Shown: piece by piece, positions 24,785 to 33,262 of the stretch | Layout of the letters: each line of letters opens with the position of its first letter | How positions within the stretch are numbered: position 1 is the first letter of the stretch | DNA from: Pseudomonas sp. KUIN-1 | GTDB lineage: Bacteria > Pseudomonadota > Gammaproteobacteria > Pseudomonadales > Pseudomonadaceae | DNA length: 64,000 bases | Assembly (NCBI RefSeq): GCF_009176725.1 | Contig: NZ_AP020337.1 | Span: forward strand, 5,153,501 to 5,217,500 | Direction of reading: 5' to 3' | Position numbers and translations under genes: made by a program | The notes under the pieces: generated by a model | What the model saw: only the letters and a program-made list of their open reading frames with translations | Told to the model about the DNA's origin: nothing | Databases searched by the model: none

Positions 24785-26158
24785 GTGTCCAAACCTGATG
24801 TCTCTTTTTACAACCTTGCCTGGCGATGGCATTTCTACGCGGGACTGTTCGTCGCGCCGTTCATGATCCTGTTGTCGCTGACCGGCATCATTTACCTGTT
24901 CAAGCCGCAACTGGATAACCTGATGTACAGCGATCTGCTGAACGTCGCGCCGGCCGAGCACCGCCTGACTGCCGACGTGTTGCAACAGCGCGTGCTGAGT
25001 ACTTATCCACACGCCACGGTCGGCAAGTATTTCCCGCCGACCAGCACCGAGGGCAGTGCGCAGTTTGTCGTCAGCGAGCAGGGACGGGAGCTGAATGTCT
25101 TCATCGACCCCTATCGCGGCGACATTCTTGGCACCCAGGACGCCACAAAGAACCTGCAGGCGGTTGCCCGCGCACTGCACGGCGAGCTGATGATCGGCAC
25201 GCTGGGCGACCGGCTTGTCGAGCTGGCGGCAGGCTGGGGCGTTGTGCTGGTGATTTCCGGCCTTTATCTATGGTGGCCACGCGGTCGCTCGGCGGCTGGG
25301 GTTTTCTGGCCGCGCCTGACGGCCAAAGGGCGCGTGCTGTGGCGTGATCTGCACGCGGTTACCGGCTTCTGGGGCGCTTTGCTGTTGCTGTTCATGCTGT
25401 TGAGCGGCATGACCTGGACCGGTCTGTGGGGCAAGCAATACGCGGCGGTGTGGAACACCTTCCCGGCCGCCATGTGGACCGACGTCCCCAAGTCCGACAG
25501 GCAGGCTGGCGAGCTGAACAATGCCAGCGTGCAGACCGTGCCGTGGGCAATGGAGAACACACCGATGCCGGTTTCGACCGGCGAACACGCCGAGCACATG
25601 GACCACATGCACATGTCCAGCGCACCGGCAGCGCCAACAGTGTCCTTGCAGAAAGTGGTCGACATCGCGCGGGCCAGAGACATCGTGCCGGGCTACAGCA
25701 TCACCCGGCCCAAGACAGCTGACGGCGTGTTTACCGTGTCGGTGTTCGCCGACGACCCCCGTGATGATGCGACGCTGCATATCGACCAATACACCGGCAA
25801 GGTGCTGGCTGATGTGCGCTACGTCGATTACAGCACGGTGTCCAAGGCTACCGAGTTGGGCGTCATGCTGCATGAGGGCAAGTTTTTCGGCTGGATCAAC
25901 CAGCTGCTTATCTTGCTGGTTTGCCTGATGGTGTTGCTCAGTTCGGTCAGCGGCCTGGTGATCTGGTGGAAACGTCGACCTCAGCGCGGGCTCGGTGTAC
26001 CGCCCTTGCGCCACGACCTGCCACGCTGGAAAACAGCGACAGTGGTGATGATTGCCTTGGGCGCAGTGTTCCCTCTGGTGGGCATTTCGATGCTCATTGT
26101 CTGGGTGCTTGATCGAATAGTGCTTTCGCGCTTTGCCAAACAGGCGACAACAGCTTAG
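24785..26158 (+). CDS. PepSY-associated transmembrane protein
   Basis: This 457-residue inner-membrane protein belongs to the PepSY_TM family often annotated as iron-uptake or siderophore reductases. It has about four helices: WHFYAGLFVAPFMILLSLTGIIYLF, VVLVISGLYLWWPRG, WGALLLLFMLLSGMTWTGLWG and LLILLVCLMVLLSSVSGLVIWWKRRP, plus a final C-terminal helix. PepSY-like periplasmic segments and the Met/His-rich HAEHMDHMHMSS lie between. The GTG start at 24785 follows GGGGAG. The context is probably copper handling, but a reductase role in metal uptake is equally possible. Confidence 0.85.
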   Translation: MSKPDVSFYNLAWRWHFYAGLFVAPFMILLSLTGIIYLFKPQLDNLMYSDLLNVAPAEHRLTADVLQQRVLSTYPHATVGKYFPPTSTEGSAQFVVSEQGRELNVFIDPYRGDILGTQDATKNLQAVARALHGELMIGTLGDRLVELAAGWGVVLVISGLYLWWPRGRSAAGVFWPRLTAKGRVLWRDLHAVTGFWGALLLLFMLLSGMTWTGLWGKQYAAVWNTFPAAMWTDVPKSDRQAGELNNASVQTVPWAMENTPMPVSTGEHAEHMDHMHMSSAPAAPTVSLQKVVDIARARDIVPGYSITRPKTADGVFTVSVFADDPRDDATLHIDQYTGKVLADVRYVDYSTVSKATELGVMLHEGKFFGWINQLLILLVCLMVLLSSVSGLVIWWKRRPQRGLGVPPLRHDLPRWKTATVVMIALGAVFPLVGISMLIVWVLDRIVLSRFAKQATTA

Positions 26159-26407
26159 ATTGCTCCCTGCGGGGCCTGAAACCACTGAGTGGCGTTGTGA
26201 TGAATTCCTCCTCATACCCGGTTTCAGGCCTCGCCCTGCCTGAATTGCTCTTGCTCCCCCCTATACGTCCTACCCACCGGATAGCCGATGCCGCAGCCAT
26301 CGACCATCGCTGGCTGATATCCCCGCAGCACCGACCGTGACTACATGACATGAACCGCCAGGCCATTGCCTCGAGCGGATCATCCATCATGCAGACGAAT
26401 CGGCACC
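26159..26407. other. Leader region upstream of the large toxin-like gene
   Basis: No gene is apparent in these 249 bases. I checked for an hrp-box (GGAACC, ~16 bases, CCAC) and did not find one. CCACTGA occurs near 26180 but lacks the upstream half. The large gene that follows has a weak ribosome site. Confidence 0.4.
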
Positions 26408-29400
26408 ATGAACTTACCGCTCACGACATCACCCCCACCTCTACCCGCCTCGCTTGCCAGCGATAGCTATCCACCCGGTTTCAGCAAGACGACGCAAGAG
26501 CTCGCCCGTAGCCTGCTGCACCCGCTCAAACCCGACCTGGATGTCGAGACCACATGGCTGACCTACCGCGACAGCAAGGTCGCAGCGGACGACGGCGCCA
26601 ACATACACAGCGTTCCGTTGATCTCCAGCCTGGTCGAGCATTTCACCGGCCTTTTGAACTGGACCGACAATGATGTGCAGGGTCTTTACCCGACCCCGTC
26701 GTCCACTTCGCAGACACCGGCCATCCAGCCGCTGGGTCGAGCGGCTATCGTGGATTTCTACACTCGGGTCAGCCAGCAGCTGGAGCAATTCTATAGCCAG
26801 AAACTTGCAGACTATTGGGCCATCGCAACGCCGGACGGTGAAACCCGGAGCAACCGGTATCTGGCCGAGCAGATCGAGTGTCTGAAATCCGAATGCGCGG
26901 TGCTGATCGCCTCGGGAAAAATGGCGACCGGGCACTACAGTCTGCTATCGGCAGCACTGGGGCCATGTGCCACACGCCCGGCCGGAAACATCGCGCAGAT
27001 TCAACCCCACAGCATTTTCAGCCTCTCGACCCGTATCGGTGATGGCCCTGCAATTGCGATCTCCGGTGCGTTTGCCATCGCTCGACGTCTTCGTAAAGAA
27101 CCGCTGTTAAAGCTTGACGAAGAGGAGCTTGAGGACGTCCTGCTGTTCACTCCTTATGACGGGCTGGAGGCATTTGCATCCCTGACACACATGAATGAGC
27201 GCCTTGCTCAACGCGCAACAGAGCCTGACTACAGGCGACGCCTGGGGATTGAGCCTGCGGCTGAACAGACAAGCCAGGCCGCCTCCGGTTTCATCGCGCT
27301 GCAATGGCAGTACACCTTGCTGGAAGGCAATTTTCTGAGCCTGTTGCACACCCGCCAGATCGCCCGACAGCAATCAATGTTCGCTCAGGCCGTACAGCTT
27401 GCTCGTGCTCAACGGATGGACGAGGTTTGTTTCGAGCAATTGATAACGCATTTGCTGAAGCCAGAGCTTTACTTTGACAACCATTGGCGCCTGGACAGGC
27501 TCGATAACGACCTGGTTCAGAGCCAGATGCCTGACTGGTGGAAAACCATGCAGGCGTCGCAACGCGAGGAATGGCTTGCGCAGGCACAACAGTTTGGTGA
27601 GTCGGTTGTCAGCATCCGGCAAGTCAGCAAGGCTAACTTCGACCCGCCGGACAATGATAGCCGTACCTATCTCACGCGCTATATCGACAAGCATCTGGAT
27701 GAAGTATTGAAACAGGCATCTGTCGAAATAGCCGCGCAGCAGATTACCGTTTCGATTAATTACAGGCTTGGCACCGAAGTGCTGGAGATCCCCGGCGCAC
27801 CTGTGCTGCCGACAACCGAAACTGAAAACATTTCGCTCTGGCAACTGGCGCATACCCATGCCCACCGTGCCAGGGCCGCAGATGCAGTGCTGATCCACGC
27901 TGTCGATGAGGCAGGCGCCGTCATCCAGAAACTGGACATGGCCACTATAAAGAGGCTGGTCACAGCCATAGAGAACCCTCAGCACCTTAGCGACTACCTC
28001 GATCTCAATCTGAAGACATCAGCGTATGCGCGACAACTCAAGCAGTTGCAGAAAGCCATGCTGGAAGCCCAGATGAAGATGGCCCTGCTGGAGATCGAAC
28101 AGCAGGCTTTTGCACCGGCCGGTCTTGAGTGGATCGAGGCAGTGCTTGATTCGCCGGCACCGCAAGGGCGTCGGACCATCAAAGGGGAAGCCATCGAGGT
28201 CCGGTTTTTCAGCGTCAATCAATTCATGATGACCAATGTCATGCTGATTGCTCCAGCCGACAAATTCGAGCGGGGGCCACTGGTGCTGTGCACGCTGGAT
28301 GCTGCCGACGGCGTCGTTTTCCGCTGGTTCAACAGCATGTATCACCTGACCACCGGTTTTTTGGAAAAAGCGCCATTCCAGCAGTATCTGATTGAGCAAA
28401 TACCGGTTTCCAGGCGCCTGGAAACGTTGCGTGCCATGCAGTACGAAAAGCAGGCCAGGCACTGGCGCATGCCAGAGGTTTTTACCCAACTGTCGCTGAT
28501 ACCGATCCCGGCGAGGCTGCTGCACCCGGTGGTATTTGTCAGCCAAAGCAAAGACCTTTATGTGGAAATCCACGAGACCAGGATCAATCAGTTGATCAGC
28601 GAAGCCAAACGGCAAATGGGCCTGGCCAACGGCACGGGGCGATCAGGCCGAACCTTCGATCTGATCGCCAACATCGGAATTCTGTTTTTGCCTGACCCGA
28701 TCATGATGCCTGTCGCACTGGGCGTGGGCCTGTACAAGACCTGGAGCGCCTTCTCGAAACTCGACGAAGGCGACCTCGAAGGTGCAGCCGAGGAATTTCT
28801 GAGCGCCGTAGGCTATCTTGCTACCGCTTTCATTGGCCGCCTGGCGCTGGCCCTGAAGCCGGCAATGCATGCCTCGAAGGTGGTAAGACGCCCGCACCTG
28901 ATCCGCAGGGTCGGCCGCGACGGGCAGATCCAGATCGGCTACCTCCTGTCGCACTCCAGAGCCCCCCGCTTTGCAGACCCCAAATTGATCGTCGCTATGG
29001 ACTCCCAACGCTTCATCGCCATCGATATAGAGGGCCAGACCTTTTTCGTAAGCCGACGTACCAATATGTTTGGTCACTCGCGCCTTTATCGGCGATCCCC
29101 GACTGACCCAACGCTACTGGTGCATGAGCAGGAATACGCATTGCGCACCACCAGCGGGGCCTGGAAAACCGTGGGCAAACAGATACCACGCATCAGTCAG
29201 TCCGCCATCCGTAATGCCCGATCACAACTGGCCAGCCTGACCACTGCCTGGCCTGTGTCCCTGGAAGAGACAGGCAGCGCCGAACGCTTGAAGTTCGAGG
29301 CCGACTACCTCGCCCTGGGCGCAGCGTCCAACGCCGAAAACCTTTCCGAAATAGCGGCTTATGCGGAAGGTGGCTCGACGGACATCAACCCTCTGTTACG

Positions 29401-29854
29401 AAGCGGTGTGCGCAATGCCACAACACGCAACTTTCTAAGCCAGTTCTATCAGCTCAAAGCATGGGATGGCACTGCTTTTCGCTCGACGTACGTATCAAGC
29501 GAAGGGATGGCCTGTCTGGAGAACGAAGCAGGTGCGGTGTTTACCGACAGTGGCGTGCAGTCCGCCTCGATATCGCGAGCCAATGCCTTCCTGTGGAGCC
29601 GGGATGGATTTGTGAGCAGTAACGCCAATGCAGAAAATCACCCGGTCTTTTTCATCTTTGCCCCGGGCATACCGAAAAAAAACATGTTTACCGGCTTCCT
29701 CGGTGATCACGTCGCCGTCGCACCGGGCACGCGCATGCAACTGGGGGCGACAACGCGAATCAACGGTCAGCTGTTTGCGTGGTTCGACGCTCCCGAGCAA
29801 CTCACTGATCAGACGTTTGACCTGTACACCGGAGCAAAGGAGCTATGGGTCTGA
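26408..29854 (+). CDS. Large dermonecrotic-toxin-like (DUF6543-type) protein with ART-like C-terminus
   Basis: This 1148-residue protein resembles the large pseudomonad dermonecrotic-toxin N-terminal (DUF6543) family. Landmarks are LLFTPYDGLEAFASLTHMNERL (~residue 240), the PDWWKTMQASQREEWLAQAQ segment (~375), a long helical middle, and a hydrophobic pair (~755-780, 800-817). The C-terminal ~130 residues are ordered like an R-S-E ADP-ribosyltransferase: FRSTYVS (R1025), GVQSASIS (S1052), then PVFFIFAPGI and DHVAVAPGTRMQL. The ExE position, however, reads G1099-D-H1101. No signal peptide is seen. The ATG at 26408 was preferred over a TTG at 26366, and neither has a strong ribosome site. It stands alone and no immunity gene is obvious. 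Confidence 0.72.
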   Translation: MNLPLTTSPPPLPASLASDSYPPGFSKTTQELARSLLHPLKPDLDVETTWLTYRDSKVAADDGANIHSVPLISSLVEHFTGLLNWTDNDVQGLYPTPSSTSQTPAIQPLGRAAIVDFYTRVSQQLEQFYSQKLADYWAIATPDGETRSNRYLAEQIECLKSECAVLIASGKMATGHYSLLSAALGPCATRPAGNIAQIQPHSIFSLSTRIGDGPAIAISGAFAIARRLRKEPLLKLDEEELEDVLLFTPYDGLEAFASLTHMNERLAQRATEPDYRRRLGIEPAAEQTSQAASGFIALQWQYTLLEGNFLSLLHTRQIARQQSMFAQAVQLARAQRMDEVCFEQLITHLLKPELYFDNHWRLDRLDNDLVQSQMPDWWKTMQASQREEWLAQAQQFGESVVSIRQVSKANFDPPDNDSRTYLTRYIDKHLDEVLKQASVEIAAQQITVSINYRLGTEVLEIPGAPVLPTTETENISLWQLAHTHAHRARAADAVLIHAVDEAGAVIQKLDMATIKRLVTAIENPQHLSDYLDLNLKTSAYARQLKQLQKAMLEAQMKMALLEIEQQAFAPAGLEWIEAVLDSPAPQGRRTIKGEAIEVRFFSVNQFMMTNVMLIAPADKFERGPLVLCTLDAADGVVFRWFNSMYHLTTGFLEKAPFQQYLIEQIPVSRRLETLRAMQYEKQARHWRMPEVFTQLSLIPIPARLLHPVVFVSQSKDLYVEIHETRINQLISEAKRQMGLANGTGRSGRTFDLIANIGILFLPDPIMMPVALGVGLYKTWSAFSKLDEGDLEGAAEEFLSAVGYLATAFIGRLALALKPAMHASKVVRRPHLIRRVGRDGQIQIGYLLSHSRAPRFADPKLIVAMDSQRFIAIDIEGQTFFVSRRTNMFGHSRLYRRSPTDPTLLVHEQEYALRTTSGAWKTVGKQIPRISQSAIRNARSQLASLTTAWPVSLEETGSAERLKFEADYLALGAASNAENLSEIAAYAEGGSTDINPLLRSGVRNATTRNFLSQFYQLKAWDGTAFRSTYVSSEGMACLENEAGAVFTDSGVQSASISRANAFLWSRDGFVSSNANAENHPVFFIFAPGIPKKNMFTGFLGDHVAVAPGTRMQLGATTRINGQLFAWFDAPEQLTDQTFDLYTGAKELWV

Positions 29855-29898
29855 AACACCTGGGAAATTGACCGCTCGCTAGCCTGAACACCCCTTTC

Positions 29899-29954
29899 GC
29901 ACCATCGCAGAGCTTCATACGCACCAACGGCAGAGCGTTGTTCCACCTTGGTGC
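29899..29954. promoter_or_regulatory. Putative NtrC-binding half-sites upstream of urtA
   Basis: Three copies of the NtrC half-site occur: GCACCA at 29899 and 29921, and the inverse TGGTGC at 29949. They lie about 80-135 bases before the predicted sigma-54 start site, the usual enhancer position. The spacing is not that of one canonical 17-bp palindrome, so this is a suggestion from half-sites and position. Confidence 0.5.
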
Positions 29955-30006
29955 GACTCCTCGACTCAACGCGACAAAATCATTCCGTTTCGCGACGTTG
30001 CTGCGT

Positions 30007-30022
30007 TGGCCCAGACCTTGCT
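30007..30022 (+). promoter_or_regulatory. Sigma-54 (-24/-12) promoter of urtA
   Basis: TGGCCCAGACCTTGCT matches the consensus TGGCACGnnnnTTGCW at 14 of 16 positions, with correct GG-to-GC spacing. It lies about 70 bases before the urtA start. A sigma-54 promoter fits nitrogen-regulated urea uptake. Confidence 0.75.
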
Positions 30023-30089
30023 AAAGCCTGAAAGAGCAACGAAATGCACCGCCGCCAAACCTCAAACAATGTACTAAGGGAGCCAGTCA

Positions 30090-31355
30090 ATGAAGCGTCG
30101 CAGCCTGATCAAAGCCTTTACCCTGTCCGCATCCATCGCCGCCATGGGGCTGACCTGGACCGTTCAGGCTGCCGAGACCATCAAGGTCGGCATTCTGCAT
30201 TCGTTGTCCGGCACCATGGCCATCTCCGAGACGTCGCTCAAGGACATGGCCTTGATGACCATCGACGAGATCAACGCCAAAGGCGGCGTCAACGGCAAGA
30301 TGCTGGAGCCGGTCGTTGTGGACCCGGCGTCCAACTGGCCGCTGTTCGCGGAAAAAGGCCGTCAGTTGCTGACCCAGGACAAGGTCGCCGTGGTGTTCGG
30401 CTGCTGGACATCGGTGTCGCGCAAATCGGTACTGCCGGTCTTCGAAGAACTCAACGGCCTGCTGTTCTACCCGGTGCAGTACGAAGGCGAAGAAATGTCG
30501 CCCAATGTTTTCTACACCGGCGCCGCGCCTAACCAACAGGCTATCCCGGCCGTCGACTATGTCATGAGTGAAGATGGCGGCGCTGCCAAGCGCTTCTTCC
30601 TGCTTGGCACCGACTATGTCTACCCGCGCACCACCAACAAGATTCTGCGCGCATTCCTGCATTCCAAAGGCGTGAAAGATACCGATATCGAAGAGGTTTA
30701 CACGCCGTTCGGTCACTCCGATTATCAAACCATCGTGGCCAACATCAAGAAGTTCTCCGCGGGTGGCAAGACGGCCGTTATCTCCACCGTCAACGGCGAC
30801 TCCAACGTGCCGTTCTACAAGGAACTGGCCAACCAGGGCCTGAACGCTACCGACGTACCGGTTGTGGCCTTCTCGGTAGGCGAAGAAGAACTGCGCGGCA
30901 TCGACACCAAGCCATTGGTAGGCCATCTGGCCGCCTGGAACTACTTCCAGTCGGTGGAAAACCCGGTCAACAAGAAGTTCGTGGCTGACTGGAAAGCCTA
31001 CGCCAAAAAGAAAAACCTGCCAGGCGCTGACAAGGCCGTGACCAACGACCCGATGGAAGCCACCTACGTCGGCATTCACATGTGGGCGCAGGCGGTCGAG
31101 AAAGCCAAATCCACCGACGTGGACAAGGTCCGTGAAGCCATGGCCGGCCAGACGTTCGCAGCGCCGTCGGGCTTTACCCTGACCATGGACAAGACCAACC
31201 ACCACTTGCACAAGCCAGTGATGATCGGCGAAATCCAGGACGACGGTCAGTTCAACGTCGTCTGGCAGACCAAAGAGCCGATCCGCGCCCAGCCATGGAG
31301 CCCGTACATCCCTGGCAACGACAAGAAGCCGGACGCCCCGGCGAAGAGCAACTGA
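30090..31355 (+). CDS. urtA: Urea ABC transporter, substrate-binding protein
   Basis: UrtA captures urea in the periplasm for the UrtBCDE importer. The 421-residue product has a leader peptide with a twin-arginine-like KRRSLIK stretch (MKRRSLIKAFTLSASIAAMGLTWTVQA) and the type I periplasmic-binding fold: IKVGILHSLSGTMAISE, DPASNWPLFAEKGRQLL, VVFGCWTSVSRKSVLPVFEE, LLFYPVQYEGEE and AVTNDPMEATYVGIHMWAQAVEKA. AGGGAG precedes the ATG. It stands apart from urtB by ~320 bases containing a terminator-like hairpin, so the binding protein may be made in excess of the membrane parts. Confidence 0.96.
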   Translation: MKRRSLIKAFTLSASIAAMGLTWTVQAAETIKVGILHSLSGTMAISETSLKDMALMTIDEINAKGGVNGKMLEPVVVDPASNWPLFAEKGRQLLTQDKVAVVFGCWTSVSRKSVLPVFEELNGLLFYPVQYEGEEMSPNVFYTGAAPNQQAIPAVDYVMSEDGGAAKRFFLLGTDYVYPRTTNKILRAFLHSKGVKDTDIEEVYTPFGHSDYQTIVANIKKFSAGGKTAVISTVNGDSNVPFYKELANQGLNATDVPVVAFSVGEEELRGIDTKPLVGHLAAWNYFQSVENPVNKKFVADWKAYAKKKNLPGADKAVTNDPMEATYVGIHMWAQAVEKAKSTDVDKVREAMAGQTFAAPSGFTLTMDKTNHHLHKPVMIGEIQDDGQFNVVWQTKEPIRAQPWSPYIPGNDKKPDAPAKSN

Positions 31356-31409
31356 CGGATCAACGCTGCTTGATCGTTCCCACGCTCCAGCGCCAAGCGT
31401 TATAGACAG

Positions 31410-31590
31410 GTCCTGAAGCCCGCGAAATACGGGGCTTCAAAGCTTCTGCCCACAGGGCGTAGGAGCGACCGGGGCGGCGATCCGCCTTGTTCGCGAAGAC
31501 GGTAGTTCGAACGATACATTTTCGGAGAATGTACCGGCCCTTTCGCGAACAAGTTCGCTCCTACGGCCTTCGGCCAGAATCAAAAACAGC
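31410..31590. repeat. REP pair with upstream hairpin in the urtA-urtB gap (copy 1 of a ~170-bp repeat)
   Basis: A facing pair of REP-like arms (TAGGAGCGAcc... and GAACAAGTTCGCTCCTACGG) surrounds a short loop. The preceding hairpin, the AGGGCGTaGGAGCGA stretch and the tail GGCCTTCGGCC closely match the block at 36966-37133. The left arm contains an extra GGGGCGGCGATCCGCC-like insertion. The block fills much of the 317-base gap and leaves no room for a gene. Confidence 0.8.
31415..31438 (+). terminator. Hairpin after urtA (attenuator or terminator)
   Basis: GAAGCCC pairs with GGGCTTC around a ten-base loop about 60 bases after the urtA stop. There is no long T-run, so it may be a partial terminator or an mRNA-stabilising structure between urtA and urtBCDE. 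Confidence 0.55.
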
Positions 31591-31672
31591 CCCCGCATGT
31601 GACGCTTGGCGAAGGGCGTGAAGGACCGTCTCAAGAGTAGACGACGCCATACTGAATCAAGGCCATATTGAT

Positions 31673-33262
31673 ATGCCTTCTTATTTTTACCGTTTGATCC
31701 TCGCCATCAGCCTGCTGCTGCCTTTGGCTGCCAAGGCCGGTGATGCCAGCGACTTTGTCGCAGCCAGTTCTTCGCAACAGGCAGAACTGCTGGAGGCCTG
31801 GGCCGCCAAGCCTGTGCCGGAACGCGTCGAGCTGCTTGAAGCCTTACGCGATGGCCGTGTGGGTGCCGACAGCAGCAAGCGCGCCTGGATCGAAAACAAC
31901 GATCAATACGTGGCCGTCGATGCACAGGCACCAGCCGCCGCCGATGCGCCAACGCCTGACGAACCGCGTAAATTGCGCTTGAACAACCGGCTGCGCGGCC
32001 TGGTTGAAACGGCGTTGGCCAGCCACCAGTTGCTGGCAGCCGATACACGACTGCGCATGGCCGCCGCCCTGCAATTGCAAAAAAGCGCCCGCCCTGCACA
32101 ACTGGAGTTGCTGACCGAACGCGTGGCCGGCGAAACAGATTCCAGCGTCAAAAGCGCACTGACCCTGGCGCTGGCCAACCTGCAAATGGTCGATTCCAGC
32201 CCGACAGTACGTCTGGCTGCCGTGCGACTGCTGGGCGAAACCGGTGATCCGCTGGCGCGTACCCGTCTTGAATCATTGCTGGCGCCCGGCGTGGAAACCG
32301 ACGCTTCGGTACGCGTGGCGGCTGAAACCAGCCTGGCGCAGGTCAAGCGCAAGCTGATGATCGGTGAGATCCTCGGCCAGGCGTTTAGCGGCATGTCGCT
32401 GGGCTCTATCCTGTTGCTGGCGGCGCTGGGTCTGGCGATCACGTTCGGCCTGCTGGGCGTGATCAACATGGCCCATGGCGAGATGCTGATGCTGGGGGCC
32501 TACTCCACCTACGTCGTGCAACTGATGCTGCAGCGCTACGCACCGGGGGCCATCGAGTACTACCCGCTGATCGCGTTGCCGGTGGCGTTCTTTGTCACCG
32601 CCGCGATCGGCATGGCCCTGGAGCGTACGGTCATTCGTCATCTGTATGGCCGCCCACTGGAAACCCTGCTGGCGACCTGGGGCATCAGCCTGATGCTGAT
32701 TCAGGCCGTGCGTCTGGCCTTCGGCGCGCAGAACGTCGAAGTCGCCAACCCGCAATGGCTGTCTGGCGGCATCCAGGTGCTGCCTAATCTGGTGCTGCCT
32801 TACAACCGCATCGTGATCATCGCGTTCGCGCTGTTCGTGGTGGTGCTGACCTGGCTGCTGCTGAACAAGACCCGCCTGGGCCTGAACGTGCGCGCCGTCA
32901 CCCAGAACCGCAACATGGCCGCCTGCTGTGGCGTACCGACCGGGCGCATCGACATGATGGCCTTCGGTCTGGGTTCAGGTATCGCAGGTCTGGGGGGTGT
33001 AGCCCTGAGCCAGATCGGCAACGTGGGCCCTGATCTTGGCCAAAGCTACATCATCGATTCGTTCCTGGTGGTCGTGCTCGGCGGTGTCGGGCAACTGGCC
33101 GGTAGCGTCATGGCGGCCTTCGGGCTGGGCATCGCCAACAAGATTCTCGAACCGCAAATCGGCGCAGTGTTGGGCAAGATCCTGATCCTGGCGCTGATCA
33201 TTCTGTTTATCCAGAAACGTCCGCAAGGCCTCTTCGCATTGAAAGGACGGGTGATCGACTGA
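31673..33262 (+). CDS. urtB: Urea ABC transporter, permease UrtB
   Basis: UrtB is one of the two LivH/LivM-type permeases of the urea importer. The 529-residue product has a signal-like start (YRLILAISLLLPLAAKA), a ~200-residue extracytoplasmic helical-repeat region typical of UrtB (SVKSALTLALANLQM, VRLAAVRLLGETGDPLARTRLESLL), and a LivH-like membrane domain (SLGSILLLAALGLAITFGLLGVINMAHGEMLMLGAYSTY, GLGSGIAGLGGVALSQIGNVGP). Its stop overlaps the urtC start. Confidence 0.95.
   Translation: MPSYFYRLILAISLLLPLAAKAGDASDFVAASSSQQAELLEAWAAKPVPERVELLEALRDGRVGADSSKRAWIENNDQYVAVDAQAPAAADAPTPDEPRKLRLNNRLRGLVETALASHQLLAADTRLRMAAALQLQKSARPAQLELLTERVAGETDSSVKSALTLALANLQMVDSSPTVRLAAVRLLGETGDPLARTRLESLLAPGVETDASVRVAAETSLAQVKRKLMIGEILGQAFSGMSLGSILLLAALGLAITFGLLGVINMAHGEMLMLGAYSTYVVQLMLQRYAPGAIEYYPLIALPVAFFVTAAIGMALERTVIRHLYGRPLETLLATWGISLMLIQAVRLAFGAQNVEVANPQWLSGGIQVLPNLVLPYNRIVIIAFALFVVVLTWLLLNKTRLGLNVRAVTQNRNMAACCGVPTGRIDMMAFGLGSGIAGLGGVALSQIGNVGPDLGQSYIIDSFLVVVLGGVGQLAGSVMAAFGLGIANKILEPQIGAVLGKILILALIILFIQKRPQGLFALKGRVID

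Noticed and set aside
26159..26407. HrpL-dependent promoter (hrp-box) for the toxin-like gene
   Set aside because: A CCACTGA is present near 26180, but no GGAAC element lies at the required distance.
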